Shown here in pieces: positions 1 through 5,341 of a DNA stretch of 5,341 bases. The stretch comes from Candidatus Hydrogenedentota bacterium. GTDB taxonomy: Bacteria; Hydrogenedentota; Hydrogenedentia; Hydrogenedentales; CAITNO01. A model generated the notes under the pieces. It made no database searches. It was not told where the DNA came from and saw only the letters and a program-made list of their open reading frames with translations. The DNA lies in NCBI GenBank assembly GCA_029554925.1, contig JAKPUV010001157.1, forward strand, positions 1 to 5,341, given 5' to 3'. The number at the start of each line of letters is the position of its first letter. Within the stretch, counting starts at the first letter, position 1. The position numbers and the translations under genes are program-made.

Positions 1-1329
1 CTGGTTGCGGGGACTCTCCTGTTCGAGGTGAGTCTCCCCGGGGGCGCCCGCATTCCGTCGCACTGTTTCCATTCCGCCGGCAAAGACTGGGTCGTCTGCC
101 AGGACGGGCGGAACGCCCTGTGGCTCGTGCCGGTGGAGGAGAGGGGCACCCCCCGGCGGATCCTGGGGGACAAGCGGTTTCTCCCCAGCCATGTGGCCGG
201 CATCCGGCCGCCCCACCTGCTGTGCAGCGAACATGTGGACGACCACAAACACGTATACACGCTCCTGGACATGGACAGCCTGGAGGAGCGGGCGCGCTGG
301 CAATGCGACGTGTCCGCGCAGTTCTGGGGAACCTGGACGTTGCTCAGCGCGGAGAGCGGGCGCCTGCTGCTCGGCGCGGTGGGGCGTGAGGGCGAACAGA
401 ACAGGAACGCACTTGTCCTGATGGCCTCGGGCGCGGAGACACCGCTGCTGGAAAAGCCCCACAACCCCGTGGCGCTGTCGCCGGACGGCAAATGGCTGGT
501 GGCATCCGGCGGCGACGGGTCGCTCTTTCTGCTGGACGAAACGGGCAGGAGCCTGTCCAAATTCTCCTCGGAGGAGCGTTATTCCTCGGGGCCGGCGGCC
601 TTCTCGCCCGACGGCCGCCGCGTGGCGGTGTTCCACATGCCCCACCTCACGGTAACCGACCTCGCTGAGGGGTTCGCCGCGCGGGAGCTGGCCGGCCAGC
701 CCGGGGTCGAAAGAATGTACCTGTACAAAGAGGACGCCCTGTGCTTCTCCCCCGATGGCAGCCTGCTGCTGGCGGGCGCCACCCGGGGCCGGGCCTACCT
801 GTTCGACGCGGACAGCGGCAGGCTGCTGCACACCTTTGTCGAGGAGCGCCGCTTCCTCCGCCGGGACATGCAGCACCAGGGGGATTTCCTCACCTCGCTC
901 GGGGTCGTGGCGATGGACCTCCTGGGCAGTGTGACAGACCGCAGAAAGCCGACCCCTTACCTCACCTGCGGATTCGCGAACAACGGAACCCTCGCCCTCA
1001 CCATCGCCGACGACCAGCTCCTCCGCGCCTGGAACGTCCGCGACGGGCGGCTGGTCCGCACCGTGGACCCGAAGCTTCCGGAGGAGCGCGACACCAGCGG
1101 CAGGATCAACAACCAGATCGTTCTCAGCCCCAACGGGAACTACTGCCTCGCCCGCAACTGGAACGGTTTCGGCACGGCCTCCCTCTGGGACACCGTGGGG
1201 GGCCAGCGGCTCGCGGAGTACCGCTTTCCCGAAGGAAACCGCCTCGGTGCGGTCGCCGTCGCCGACGACGGCAAGACGGTCTATGCCATGATTGACGGTG
1301 ACCTGCATTTCCTGCCGGGGAGGAAGTGA
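1..1329 (+). CDS. Beta-propeller (WD40/PQQ-like) repeat protein, 5'-truncated by window edge
   Basis: The frame is already open at base 1 and ends at the TGA at 1327-1329, giving 442 visible residues. The GTG at 28 is internal and should not be taken as the start: the residues before it still align with the downstream paralogue. Blade-type motifs recur: SPDGKWLVASGG (from residue 160), FSPDGRRVAVF (201), FSPDGSLLLAG (249), LLRAWNVRDGRLVRT, then ASLWDTVGGQRLAEY and a closing DDGKTVYAMIDGDLHFLPGRK-type strand pair. Such motifs typify WD40-like and quinoprotein-like propellers, which usually bind proteins or ligands rather than catalyse. A helical-looking insertion lies at about 829-960 between two blades. 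The visible part matches the C-terminal 443 residues of the next gene nearly end to end, so some 290 residues including any signal peptide probably lie upstream. Export is inferred only from that paralogue. The propeller fold is fairly certain; the biological role is unknown. Confidence 0.85.
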   Translation: MVAGTLLFEVSLPGGARIPSHCFHSAGKDWVVCQDGRNALWLVPVEERGTPRRILGDKRFLPSHVAGIRPPHLLCSEHVDDHKHVYTLLDMDSLEERARWQCDVSAQFWGTWTLLSAESGRLLLGAVGREGEQNRNALVLMASGAETPLLEKPHNPVALSPDGKWLVASGGDGSLFLLDETGRSLSKFSSEERYSSGPAAFSPDGRRVAVFHMPHLTVTDLAEGFAARELAGQPGVERMYLYKEDALCFSPDGSLLLAGATRGRAYLFDADSGRLLHTFVEERRFLRRDMQHQGDFLTSLGVVAMDLLGSVTDRRKPTPYLTCGFANNGTLALTIADDQLLRAWNVRDGRLVRTVDPKLPEERDTSGRINNQIVLSPNGNYCLARNWNGFGTASLWDTVGGQRLAEYRFPEGNRLGAVAVADDGKTVYAMIDGDLHFLPGRK

Positions 1330-1338
1330 GGGGGGAGT

Positions 1339-1387
1339 CTGGAGTTTTCTTCCTGAAGTCTGAAGCCTGAAGCCTAGAGCCTGGAGG
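1339..1387. repeat. 7-bp degenerate tandem repeat between the propeller genes
   Basis: Five consecutive 7-bp units run from 1353 to 1387: CTGAAGT, CTGAAGC, CTGAAGC, CTAGAGC, CTGGAGG. An isolated related unit, CTGGAGT, sits at 1339-1345. The last unit contains the GGAGG used as the ribosome binding site of the downstream gene. No strong hairpin with a T-run is visible, so the array does not look like a terminator, and the two flanking genes are probably on one transcript. Its origin is unclear: slipped-strand expansion and a genome-wide intergenic repeat family are both possible. Confidence 0.7.
1383..1387 (+). promoter_or_regulatory. Ribosome binding site deciding the ATG at 1396
   Basis: GGAGG ends 8 nt before the ATG at 1396-1398, an ideal Shine-Dalgarno spacing. 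The in-frame GTG at 1387-1389 overlaps the last G of this motif, so it cannot use it as its own binding site. This favours the ATG, shortening the longest possible protein by three residues and giving a cleaner signal peptide. Confidence 0.8.
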
Positions 1388-1395
1388 TGCCAACA

Positions 1396-3594
1396 ATGGT
1401 CCGGTCTCGATTGCGCGGTGCGGTGGGGGGGATGGTCCTGGTCATGCTGCTGGCGGGGGCGGCGTTTGCCGAGATTGACGTGGCGACGCATGAGCACCCG
1501 GTGTACCGGGGCTCCATGTGGAACCCCCGGGTGGATCTTGCCTCGGGGGTGGTGATCCACGCGCGGGGCTTATATGTGCGGGCGGACGACCTGGAAACCG
1601 GCGTCCTGCGGTGGACCCACGACCTGCCCGTTGGACGCGACGGCGGCGGGTACACCACGGGCGAGCGGCGCACGGTGGTCCATTATCCCGAGGGCCGCCT
1701 GGTGGTGCTCGACAACCGCACGGGGGAGGAGGTCTGGCGGCAGCGGGGCTCCTATTTCGGCGGCGGGCTGCGCAACGCCCAGCTCGCGGGCGGCGACCGC
1801 TGGCTGGTGGCCGACTACTTGAAGAGCGCCGTCGTCCATGACCTGGAGGCCGACCGGTCCTATAAAATATCGCTTCCCGGGGACAAAATATTCTCCCTCG
1901 TCCTGATGCCGGACCGGCGTCGCTTTGTGATTGTGGAGCGCCTCAGCGGGGACAAGCCGCCGACCAGCCTGCGGTTCTGGTTGTGGGAGCCGGGTGTCTC
2001 CGAGCCCGAGCAGGGCTGCACGGTGGATTCGCCCATCCGCATGGAGGTGCGGGCGGTCCTGCCCTCCGGCGGCGTGCTCCTGCGGGAGCACACCTCCCTT
2101 GATCCCGTGAAGAACCAGTTCAAAATCGTGGACCCGAAAACGGGCGCCGTGCTGCGCGCCCAACCGGAGCCCGAAGACGAAACGGTCCACCGCGACCCCT
2201 CGGGGGACGGCACGCGCGAGTTTGTCTTCCGCGAGGGCACCGCCGTTGTGGAGGTCGCGCGGCTGGACGACGGCGCGCCGCTGTATTCCGTTCCCCTGCC
2301 CTGGGCGCGGCCGCGCACCGCGGCAGTCCCGTGCTTCTCCGACGGCGCGGACTGGGGGATGTTCTGGGGCGACGGGGACGCCCTGTGGCTTGTGCCGCTG
2401 GTGGAGGGCGGCGCGCCCCGCCGCATTCTGGGCGACACGCGGCTCCTCCCCGGCCGTCCCGCCCGGATAGATCCGCCCTACCTTCCCTGCTTCGAAACCG
2501 GGATGATGCAGAAGACGCTGCGGCGCACGCTGTTCACCCTGCCGGACCTGGCGCTGAAGGCGGAATGGGACTTTCCTCCGGGACGCGGCGGCGGGTGGAT
2601 CCAGTACAGCGCCGACAGCGGACGGGCCGTCCAGGGGTATTTCAACTACGACTATGACAACCAGCGGATGCTGGGGCGCACGCTCGTTCTGAAGGAAAGC
2701 GGAAAGGACGCGCCCCTTCTGGAAATGCCCTGCCAGTCCATGGCAATCTCGCCCGATGGACGCCACCTCGTCGCCCAAGAGGGGGAAAACCGCAAGCTTC
2801 TCGTGGAGGTGGACACAAAAAAGATCCCCGTGAGGATCACGGCGGAGCGGGAGTACGACTACAGTCCGGCGGCGTTTTCCCCTGACAGCCGCCGCGCCGC
2901 CCTCTTCTGCCATCCCCGGCTGGTCGTGGTGGACATCGCGGAGGGGTACCCTGAGCGGGAGATGGACCTTTCCTCGGTGGACAGGGACCGCTTCTGGAGC
3001 AGCGGCCTCTGTTTCTCGCAGGACGGGAAACGGCTCCTGGTGGGGGGAAGCGGCGAGGCGCTGCTGTTCGACGCGGACACGGGCAAGCGCCTCCATACGT
3101 TCACCGAGGAGCAGCGCTTCCAGCAGCGGTGGCAGTCGCGCGGGTACAGTTTCCTCAGCACCCTGGAGGGCATGGCCCGCGACATCGCCGGCAATGTCAC
3201 CGACCGTTTCAAGGGAAGGCCCGACGTGCAGGCCGTCTTCTCCGCGAACGACACCCGCGTGGTCACCCTTTCCGAAGGCCAGCTTGTCCGCGTGTGGGAC
3301 GCGCGCACCAGGCAGCGCCTCCACACGATAGACCCCGAACTCCCCGAGACCCGCAACCGCTGGGGCGGGATCACCAACCGCTGCGTATGCGACAAGAGCG
3401 GCCAGTTCTGCCTCACGTTCAACGAGAACGCCTTCGCCCCCGGTGTCCTCTGGGACCTCGCCACCGGCCGGAAGCTGGAGACCTACCACTTCCCCGAGGG
3501 CACCGAGTACATCACCGCCGCCATCTCTGAGGACGGGAAAACCGTCTACGCGGCCGTGGACACCGACCTGCACCTGCTCCCGGGGAGGAAGTGA
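1396..3594 (+). CDS. Secreted double beta-propeller protein (PQQ-like plus WD40-like repeats)
   Basis: The 732-residue protein starts at an ATG with a well-placed GGAGG. Residues 1-25 form a Sec signal peptide: basic start (MVRSRLR), a hydrophobic stretch through VLVMLLAG, and AFA before the predicted cut at Glu26. No lipobox Cys is present, so it should be a soluble periplasmic or secreted protein. Residues about 30-290 hold PQQ-like blades, e.g. LYVRADDLETGVLRW (59-73) and RLVVLDNRTGEEVW (101-114). Residues about 290-732 hold WD40-like blades with S-P/Q-D-G/S turns near 452, 494, 540 and 711, and VRVWD and VLWDLATG strands. A conserved 45-residue insertion at about 569-613 interrupts the blades. 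The size suits two propellers. No CXXCH haem site or other catalytic motif is seen. It is the full-length tandem paralogue of the gene upstream and likely shares its transcript. Role unknown; ligand or protein binding in the envelope is the inference. Confidence 0.88.
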   Translation: MVRSRLRGAVGGMVLVMLLAGAAFAEIDVATHEHPVYRGSMWNPRVDLASGVVIHARGLYVRADDLETGVLRWTHDLPVGRDGGGYTTGERRTVVHYPEGRLVVLDNRTGEEVWRQRGSYFGGGLRNAQLAGGDRWLVADYLKSAVVHDLEADRSYKISLPGDKIFSLVLMPDRRRFVIVERLSGDKPPTSLRFWLWEPGVSEPEQGCTVDSPIRMEVRAVLPSGGVLLREHTSLDPVKNQFKIVDPKTGAVLRAQPEPEDETVHRDPSGDGTREFVFREGTAVVEVARLDDGAPLYSVPLPWARPRTAAVPCFSDGADWGMFWGDGDALWLVPLVEGGAPRRILGDTRLLPGRPARIDPPYLPCFETGMMQKTLRRTLFTLPDLALKAEWDFPPGRGGGWIQYSADSGRAVQGYFNYDYDNQRMLGRTLVLKESGKDAPLLEMPCQSMAISPDGRHLVAQEGENRKLLVEVDTKKIPVRITAEREYDYSPAAFSPDSRRAALFCHPRLVVVDIAEGYPEREMDLSSVDRDRFWSSGLCFSQDGKRLLVGGSGEALLFDADTGKRLHTFTEEQRFQQRWQSRGYSFLSTLEGMARDIAGNVTDRFKGRPDVQAVFSANDTRVVTLSEGQLVRVWDARTRQRLHTIDPELPETRNRWGGITNRCVCDKSGQFCLTFNENAFAPGVLWDLATGRKLETYHFPEGTEYITAAISEDGKTVYAAVDTDLHLLPGRK
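2263..3594 (+). repeat. Tandem paralogous segment matching 1-1329
   Basis: The C-terminal 443 codons of the second propeller gene align with all 442 visible codons of the first, from LDDGAPLYSVPLP against LVAGTLLFEVSLP to the shared ending LPGRK. The last 101 residues align without a gap, and I count about 47 identical positions by hand. Shared landmarks are ALWLVP, PRRILGD, LFDAD-G-LHTF, VTDR, DGKTVYA and LPGRK. The divergence shows an old gene duplication rather than a recent copy. Confidence 0.85.
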
Positions 3595-3603
3595 GGGGGA
3601 GGG

Positions 3604-3688
3604 AGTCCGAAGATCCGACCGATCCGACGGATCCGTCTGACGGGTCTGCCAGTCCGACAGGTCCGACTTGTCCGACCTGTCCGACGGA
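3604..3688. repeat. 9-bp degenerate TCCGAC tandem repeat in the convergent spacer
   Basis: TCCGAC or a one-base variant recurs with a mostly 9-bp step: 3614, 3623, 3632 (TCCGTC), then 3636 and 3645 (TCTGAC, TCTGCC) in a shifted register, then 3653, 3662, 3671 and 3680. The linker of three bases between cores varies. Because the period is three codons, the minus strand reads as Ser-Asp-Xaa repeats, which makes spurious ORFs run through it. The array contains a perfect 12-bp palindrome at 3626-3637 (GACGGATCCGTC). It fills nearly the whole gap between two convergent genes. Confidence 0.8.
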
Positions 3689-3692
3689 CTTT
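3651..3692 (+). terminator. Possible terminator hairpin formed by the repeat array
   Basis: GACAGGTC (3656-3663) pairs perfectly with GACCTGTC (3674-3681). AGTCC (3651-3655) can then pair with GGACT (3686-3690) across a 4-nt bulge. On the plus strand a short TTTCT follows, a weak U-tract, so it could end transcription of the propeller genes. On the minus strand no T-run follows, so for the aminotransferase it would be only a stem. Dyad symmetry is partly a by-product of the repeat, so confidence is low. Confidence 0.38.
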
Positions 3693-5084
3693 CTACTCCC
3701 CCAATGTCCCGCGCAGGTAGGTGAGCACGTCCATGATGGACTGCTCCTGCTCCGGCGTGAGGCAGCTGGGGATGTTGATGCCGACGGTGGACACGAGTCC
3801 GTCGTCGAGGCGGGGCAGGGTGCCGCGCGCGTAGCCGTGGAGGGTGTGGAAGGCGTTGCGCGGGCATTCCCAGGGGCAGCCGTTGTTCATGGGCCACTTC
3901 TCGACCAGCGGTTGGATGTTGTAGTAGACGTGCACCTCGAAGTCGTGCATGAACCACGCGCGGAGGCCCCACTCGTTGAGCAGGGCGGCGGCGGCGCGGC
4001 CCCGGGCGACGCGCGCCGCGTCGTCCGCGTCCGTGTCCGGCAGGCGGAAACAGCAGTAGTACCCCGTGTCGCCGGGGTTTTCCGCGTCGGCGCGGCCGCG
4101 CGGCGCGAGGCCCAGCCCGCGCACGTGCGCCTCGATGCGGTCGTGGCTGGCGCGCATGGCGGCGAGGATCGTGTCGGCTCGGCCGAGCTGCACGCGCGCG
4201 AGGGCGCCCTGCAGCTCCGTCATGCGGCGGCCCTGCCCCCAGCCCAGCGGGTCGTCGCCGTACCAGTTCTGCGCGGGGACGGCGTCCTTGGCGTAGCCGA
4301 CGTTGTGCAGCGCCTCAACGCGCCGGGCGAGGTCCGGGTCGCGCGTGACCACCATGCCGCCCTCGCCCGCCGTGATGTTCTTGTTGATCTGGAGGCTGAA
4401 GATGCCGATGTCGCCGAAAGTGCCGACGCGGTGGACGCCGTCGGGCGCCGCCGGGGCGGTGGACCCGGGCACGCCGCGCGCGTGGGCTCCGAGGGACTGG
4501 GCGCAGTCCTCCAGCACGCGCACGGGGGGCAGCCCCGCCGCCGCGCGCTCCGCGTTGACCTCCCGGACCACCTCCATGATCCGGCCGATGCGGGCGCAGC
4601 CGCCGAGCATGGGCACGGGCATGATCACCTTCGTGCGCGGCGTGATCTTCGCGCGCAGGGCCTCCGGGTCCAGGTTGAGCGTGTCATCGGAATCCGCCAG
4701 CACGGGGATGGCGCGGTTGCGGATGATGGCGGAAATGGACGCGATCCACATGAAGCCCTGGACAATGACCTCGTCCCCGCAGCCGACGCCCAGGGCGTCC
4801 AGCGCCACCTCCAGCGCGCCGGTGCCCGAGTTGACCGCCGTCACCCGCAGGTCCGTCTCCTCCGGCCAGGGCCCGCCGTGCGGGCTGGCGAGAAAGCGGG
4901 CAAACTCCCGCTCGAAGGCCGCCACCTCGCCGCCGAAGGCGGGGCCGTAATACCGGAACGGGGAGCGGTTCAGGATCACCCGCCGCGCCGCGGCCAGTTC
5001 CTCCTCCCCGTACCAGGCGGCGCCGGGGAACTCGGGCGGCAGCTCAAACTTCGGCGGGCGCGGCAGGGGGGTGTCGGGGCGCAT
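3693..5084 (-). CDS. DegT/DnrJ/EryC1/StrS-family PLP-dependent aminotransferase
   Basis: Fold-type I aminotransferase, a family that moves an amino group, usually from Glu or Gln, to a keto-sugar or keto-cyclitol in the cytoplasm. With the ATG at 5084 it has 463 residues, longer than the usual 370-400. Landmarks in order: SGTGALEVALDALGVGCGDEV (from 86), the cofactor phosphate-binding region; W113 at the usual ring-stacking place; VLEDCAQS with Asp193 expected to contact the PLP nitrogen; FSLQINKNITAGEGG (229-243) with Lys235 as the Schiff-base lysine; and RRMTELQGALARVQL (286-300), the dimer and substrate segment. The extra length comes from a proline-rich start, a loop near 205-222 and a long C-terminal part with GCPWECP (402-408). 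All key PLP residues are present, so it should be active. The Gln three before Lys235 resembles cyclitol and AHBA-synthase-like members rather than the common PTK or HPxK forms. The exact substrate cannot be read from sequence. It converges on the propeller genes. Confidence 0.92.
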   Translation of the reverse strand: MRPDTPLPRPPKFELPPEFPGAAWYGEEELAAARRVILNRSPFRYYGPAFGGEVAAFEREFARFLASPHGGPWPEETDLRVTAVNSGTGALEVALDALGVGCGDEVIVQGFMWIASISAIIRNRAIPVLADSDDTLNLDPEALRAKITPRTKVIMPVPMLGGCARIGRIMEVVREVNAERAAAGLPPVRVLEDCAQSLGAHARGVPGSTAPAAPDGVHRVGTFGDIGIFSLQINKNITAGEGGMVVTRDPDLARRVEALHNVGYAKDAVPAQNWYGDDPLGWGQGRRMTELQGALARVQLGRADTILAAMRASHDRIEAHVRGLGLAPRGRADAENPGDTGYYCCFRLPDTDADDAARVARGRAAAALLNEWGLRAWFMHDFEVHVYYNIQPLVEKWPMNNGCPWECPRNAFHTLHGYARGTLPRLDDGLVSTVGINIPSCLTPEQEQSIMDVLTYLRGTLGE

Positions 5085-5091
5085 GCGGGGA

Positions 5092-5096
5092 CTCCT
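5092..5096 (-). promoter_or_regulatory. Ribosome binding site deciding the aminotransferase start
   Basis: On the minus strand AGGAG lies 7 nt before the ATG whose first base is 5084. The longer frame back to a TTG at 5132, and the internal ATG pair at 5123 and 5120, have no comparable motif. The 16 extra residues are also not family-like. The ATG at 5084 is therefore preferred. Confidence 0.8.
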
Positions 5097-5121
5097 AACG
5101 GGTGTTTTCTTGACGGGCATC

Positions 5122-5127
5122 ATGATA
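5122..5127 (-). promoter_or_regulatory. Candidate -10 box for the aminotransferase gene
   Basis: The minus strand reads TATCAT here, four of six matches to the sigma70 -10 consensus. It would start transcription near 5115, about 30 nt before the chosen ATG. Only a poor -35 (TGCATT-like) is found at the right distance, so the promoter is weak, activator-dependent or not real. It lies inside the 8-bp palindrome ATCATGAT at 5119-5126. If real, the TTG at 5132 would be untranscribed. Confidence 0.3.
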
Positions 5128-5210
5128 GCCAAGAGGGCCGCGCCAATGCACCCCGCGCGGGCGGGAGGCCGGGGGAAGCGCGGAGACGCGCCCCGGAAAC
5201 CGCCAAAAAC

Positions 5211-5240
5211 TTGACACCCGGCGCGGTTAACCGCTATGCT
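5211..5240 (+). promoter_or_regulatory. Rightward sigma70-type promoter for a gene beyond the window
   Basis: A perfect TTGACA -35 at 5211-5216 is followed, after an 18-bp spacer, by TATGCT at 5235-5240 (four of six matches to TATAAT). A short A-rich run (CCAAAAAC) precedes the -35. Transcription would start near 5247 and run off the right edge. It points away from the aminotransferase, making this a divergent regulatory region. Confidence 0.6.
5223..5234. promoter_or_regulatory. Perfect 12-bp palindrome in the promoter spacer, candidate operator
   Basis: GCGGTTAACCGC is a perfect inverted repeat with no gap. It lies wholly between the -35 and -10 boxes and directly abuts the -10. A dimeric repressor bound here would block RNA polymerase. 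One such palindrome is expected by chance in a window this long, so the support comes from its position, not from the symmetry alone. No regulator gene is visible nearby to name a family. Confidence 0.45.
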
Positions 5241-5250
5241 ACCCGTCCTG

Positions 5251-5271
5251 TGCGGACGCAGTGTGTCCGCG
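5251..5271 (+). other. Leader hairpin next to the predicted transcription start
   Basis: GCGGAC (5252-5257) pairs with GTCCGC (5265-5270). G-U pairs on both sides extend the stem to eight pairs around a 5-nt loop. It begins a few bases after the predicted start of the rightward transcript. It may stabilise the 5' end or be the first element of a structured leader. It matches no RNA family I recognise. Confidence 0.4.
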
Positions 5272-5291
5272 CGCGTGTCTTTCTGCCGGAG

Positions 5292-5310
5292 ACGGCCTCA
5301 GGGCCGTTTT
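5292..5310 (+). terminator. Small terminator-like hairpin in the rightward leader
   Basis: ACGGCC (5292-5297) and GGCCGT (5302-5307) form a perfect 6-bp GC-rich stem with a TCAG loop. The T-run at 5307-5310 follows at once and continues CT. It lies about 45 nt after the predicted start of the rightward promoter and before any clear gene, so it would act as an attenuator if functional. The U-tract is short, and two other hairpins compete with it (5285-5296 and 5306-5320). Confidence 0.35.
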
Positions 5311-5341
5311 CTGTGAAAACACCACTGAACTTGGCGCGGGA

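Noticed and set aside
28..30. GTG as the start of the first propeller gene
   Set aside because: The frame is open back to base 1, and residues before the GTG align with the paralogue. The true start is off the left edge.
741..1295. A 184-codon plus-strand frame overlapping the first propeller gene
   Set aside because: It reads as Arg/Pro/Gly-rich sequence in another frame of a well-supported gene and has no ribosome binding site.
3661..3678. Cytochrome or metal-site Cys motifs in the propeller product (Cys-X-Cys-X6-Cys near residue 663)
   Set aside because: The cluster is only in the second paralogue apart from one shared Cys, it has no CXXCH, and it falls on a normal blade strand. The Cys codons are near 3382-3412; the coordinates given here are only the nearby repeat region.
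3604..3688. CRISPR array
   Set aside because: The repeat unit is 9 bp and degenerate with 3-bp linkers, and there are no spacers of typical length and no cas genes.
1570..3972. An 800-codon open frame on the minus strand
   Set aside because: It lies antisense to the clear propeller gene, runs through the 9-bp repeat into the end of the aminotransferase, has low-complexity Arg/Pro/Ala/Gly composition and no recognisable domain. In high-GC DNA, stops are rare in antisense frames, so this is a shadow.
4303..4950. A 215-codon open frame on the plus strand inside the aminotransferase
   Set aside because: Its Ser/Arg/Thr-rich translation has no motif, while the opposite strand encodes a full set of PLP-enzyme motifs.
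5275..5316. A 13-codon leader peptide from GTG 5275 to TGA 5316
   Set aside because: It has no ribosome binding site and no run of a regulatory amino acid; an ORF this short is expected by chance.
5313..5341. A gene starting at GTG 5313
   Set aside because: The frame stays open to the edge and the first residues look plausible, but the binding site is weak (AGGG) and only 29 bases are visible, too little to call a gene.

Overview
The window is high-GC bacterial DNA (roughly two-thirds G+C by eye) with Shine-Dalgarno-led genes and a Sec signal peptide. No marker gene fixes the taxon. The exported beta-propeller proteins and the short degenerate tandem repeats between genes fit an environmental, Gram-negative-type lineage such as the planctomycete/Lentisphaerae/Hydrogenedentes-like groups. 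That placement is a low-confidence impression.

Layout: (1) 1-1329, plus strand: the 3' part of a WD40/PQQ-type beta-propeller gene whose start lies before the window. (2) 1330-1395: a short spacer carrying a 7-bp degenerate tandem repeat whose last unit supplies the ribosome binding site of the next gene. (3) 1396-3594, plus: a complete, secreted, probably double beta-propeller protein of 732 residues. Its C-terminal 443 residues are a paralogue of gene 1, so these two genes are a tandem duplication. (4) 3595-3692: a convergent spacer filled with a 9-bp degenerate TCCGAC repeat that can also fold into a hairpin. (5) 3693-5084, minus: a DegT/DnrJ/EryC1/StrS-family PLP-dependent sugar or cyclitol aminotransferase of 463 residues. 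(6) 5085-5341: a divergent regulatory region. It has a weak promoter candidate for the aminotransferase and a good rightward sigma70-type promoter with a perfect 12-bp palindrome in its spacer. A hairpin-rich leader follows, for a gene that begins at or beyond the right edge.

How the genes relate: the two propeller genes are likely co-transcribed, with a 66-nt gap and no convincing terminator between them. They probably act outside the cytoplasm as binding or scaffold proteins; no catalytic motif is visible in either. The aminotransferase is transcribed towards them from its own promoter region, and nothing in the sequence ties it functionally to the propellers. It more likely belongs with whatever lies to the right. 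No RNA gene, insertion sequence, CRISPR array or phage feature was seen. The parts most worth a second look are the divergent promoter with its palindrome and competing hairpins, the tandem propeller pair with its conserved blade insertion, and the two different short-repeat arrays that start just after the two propeller stop codons.
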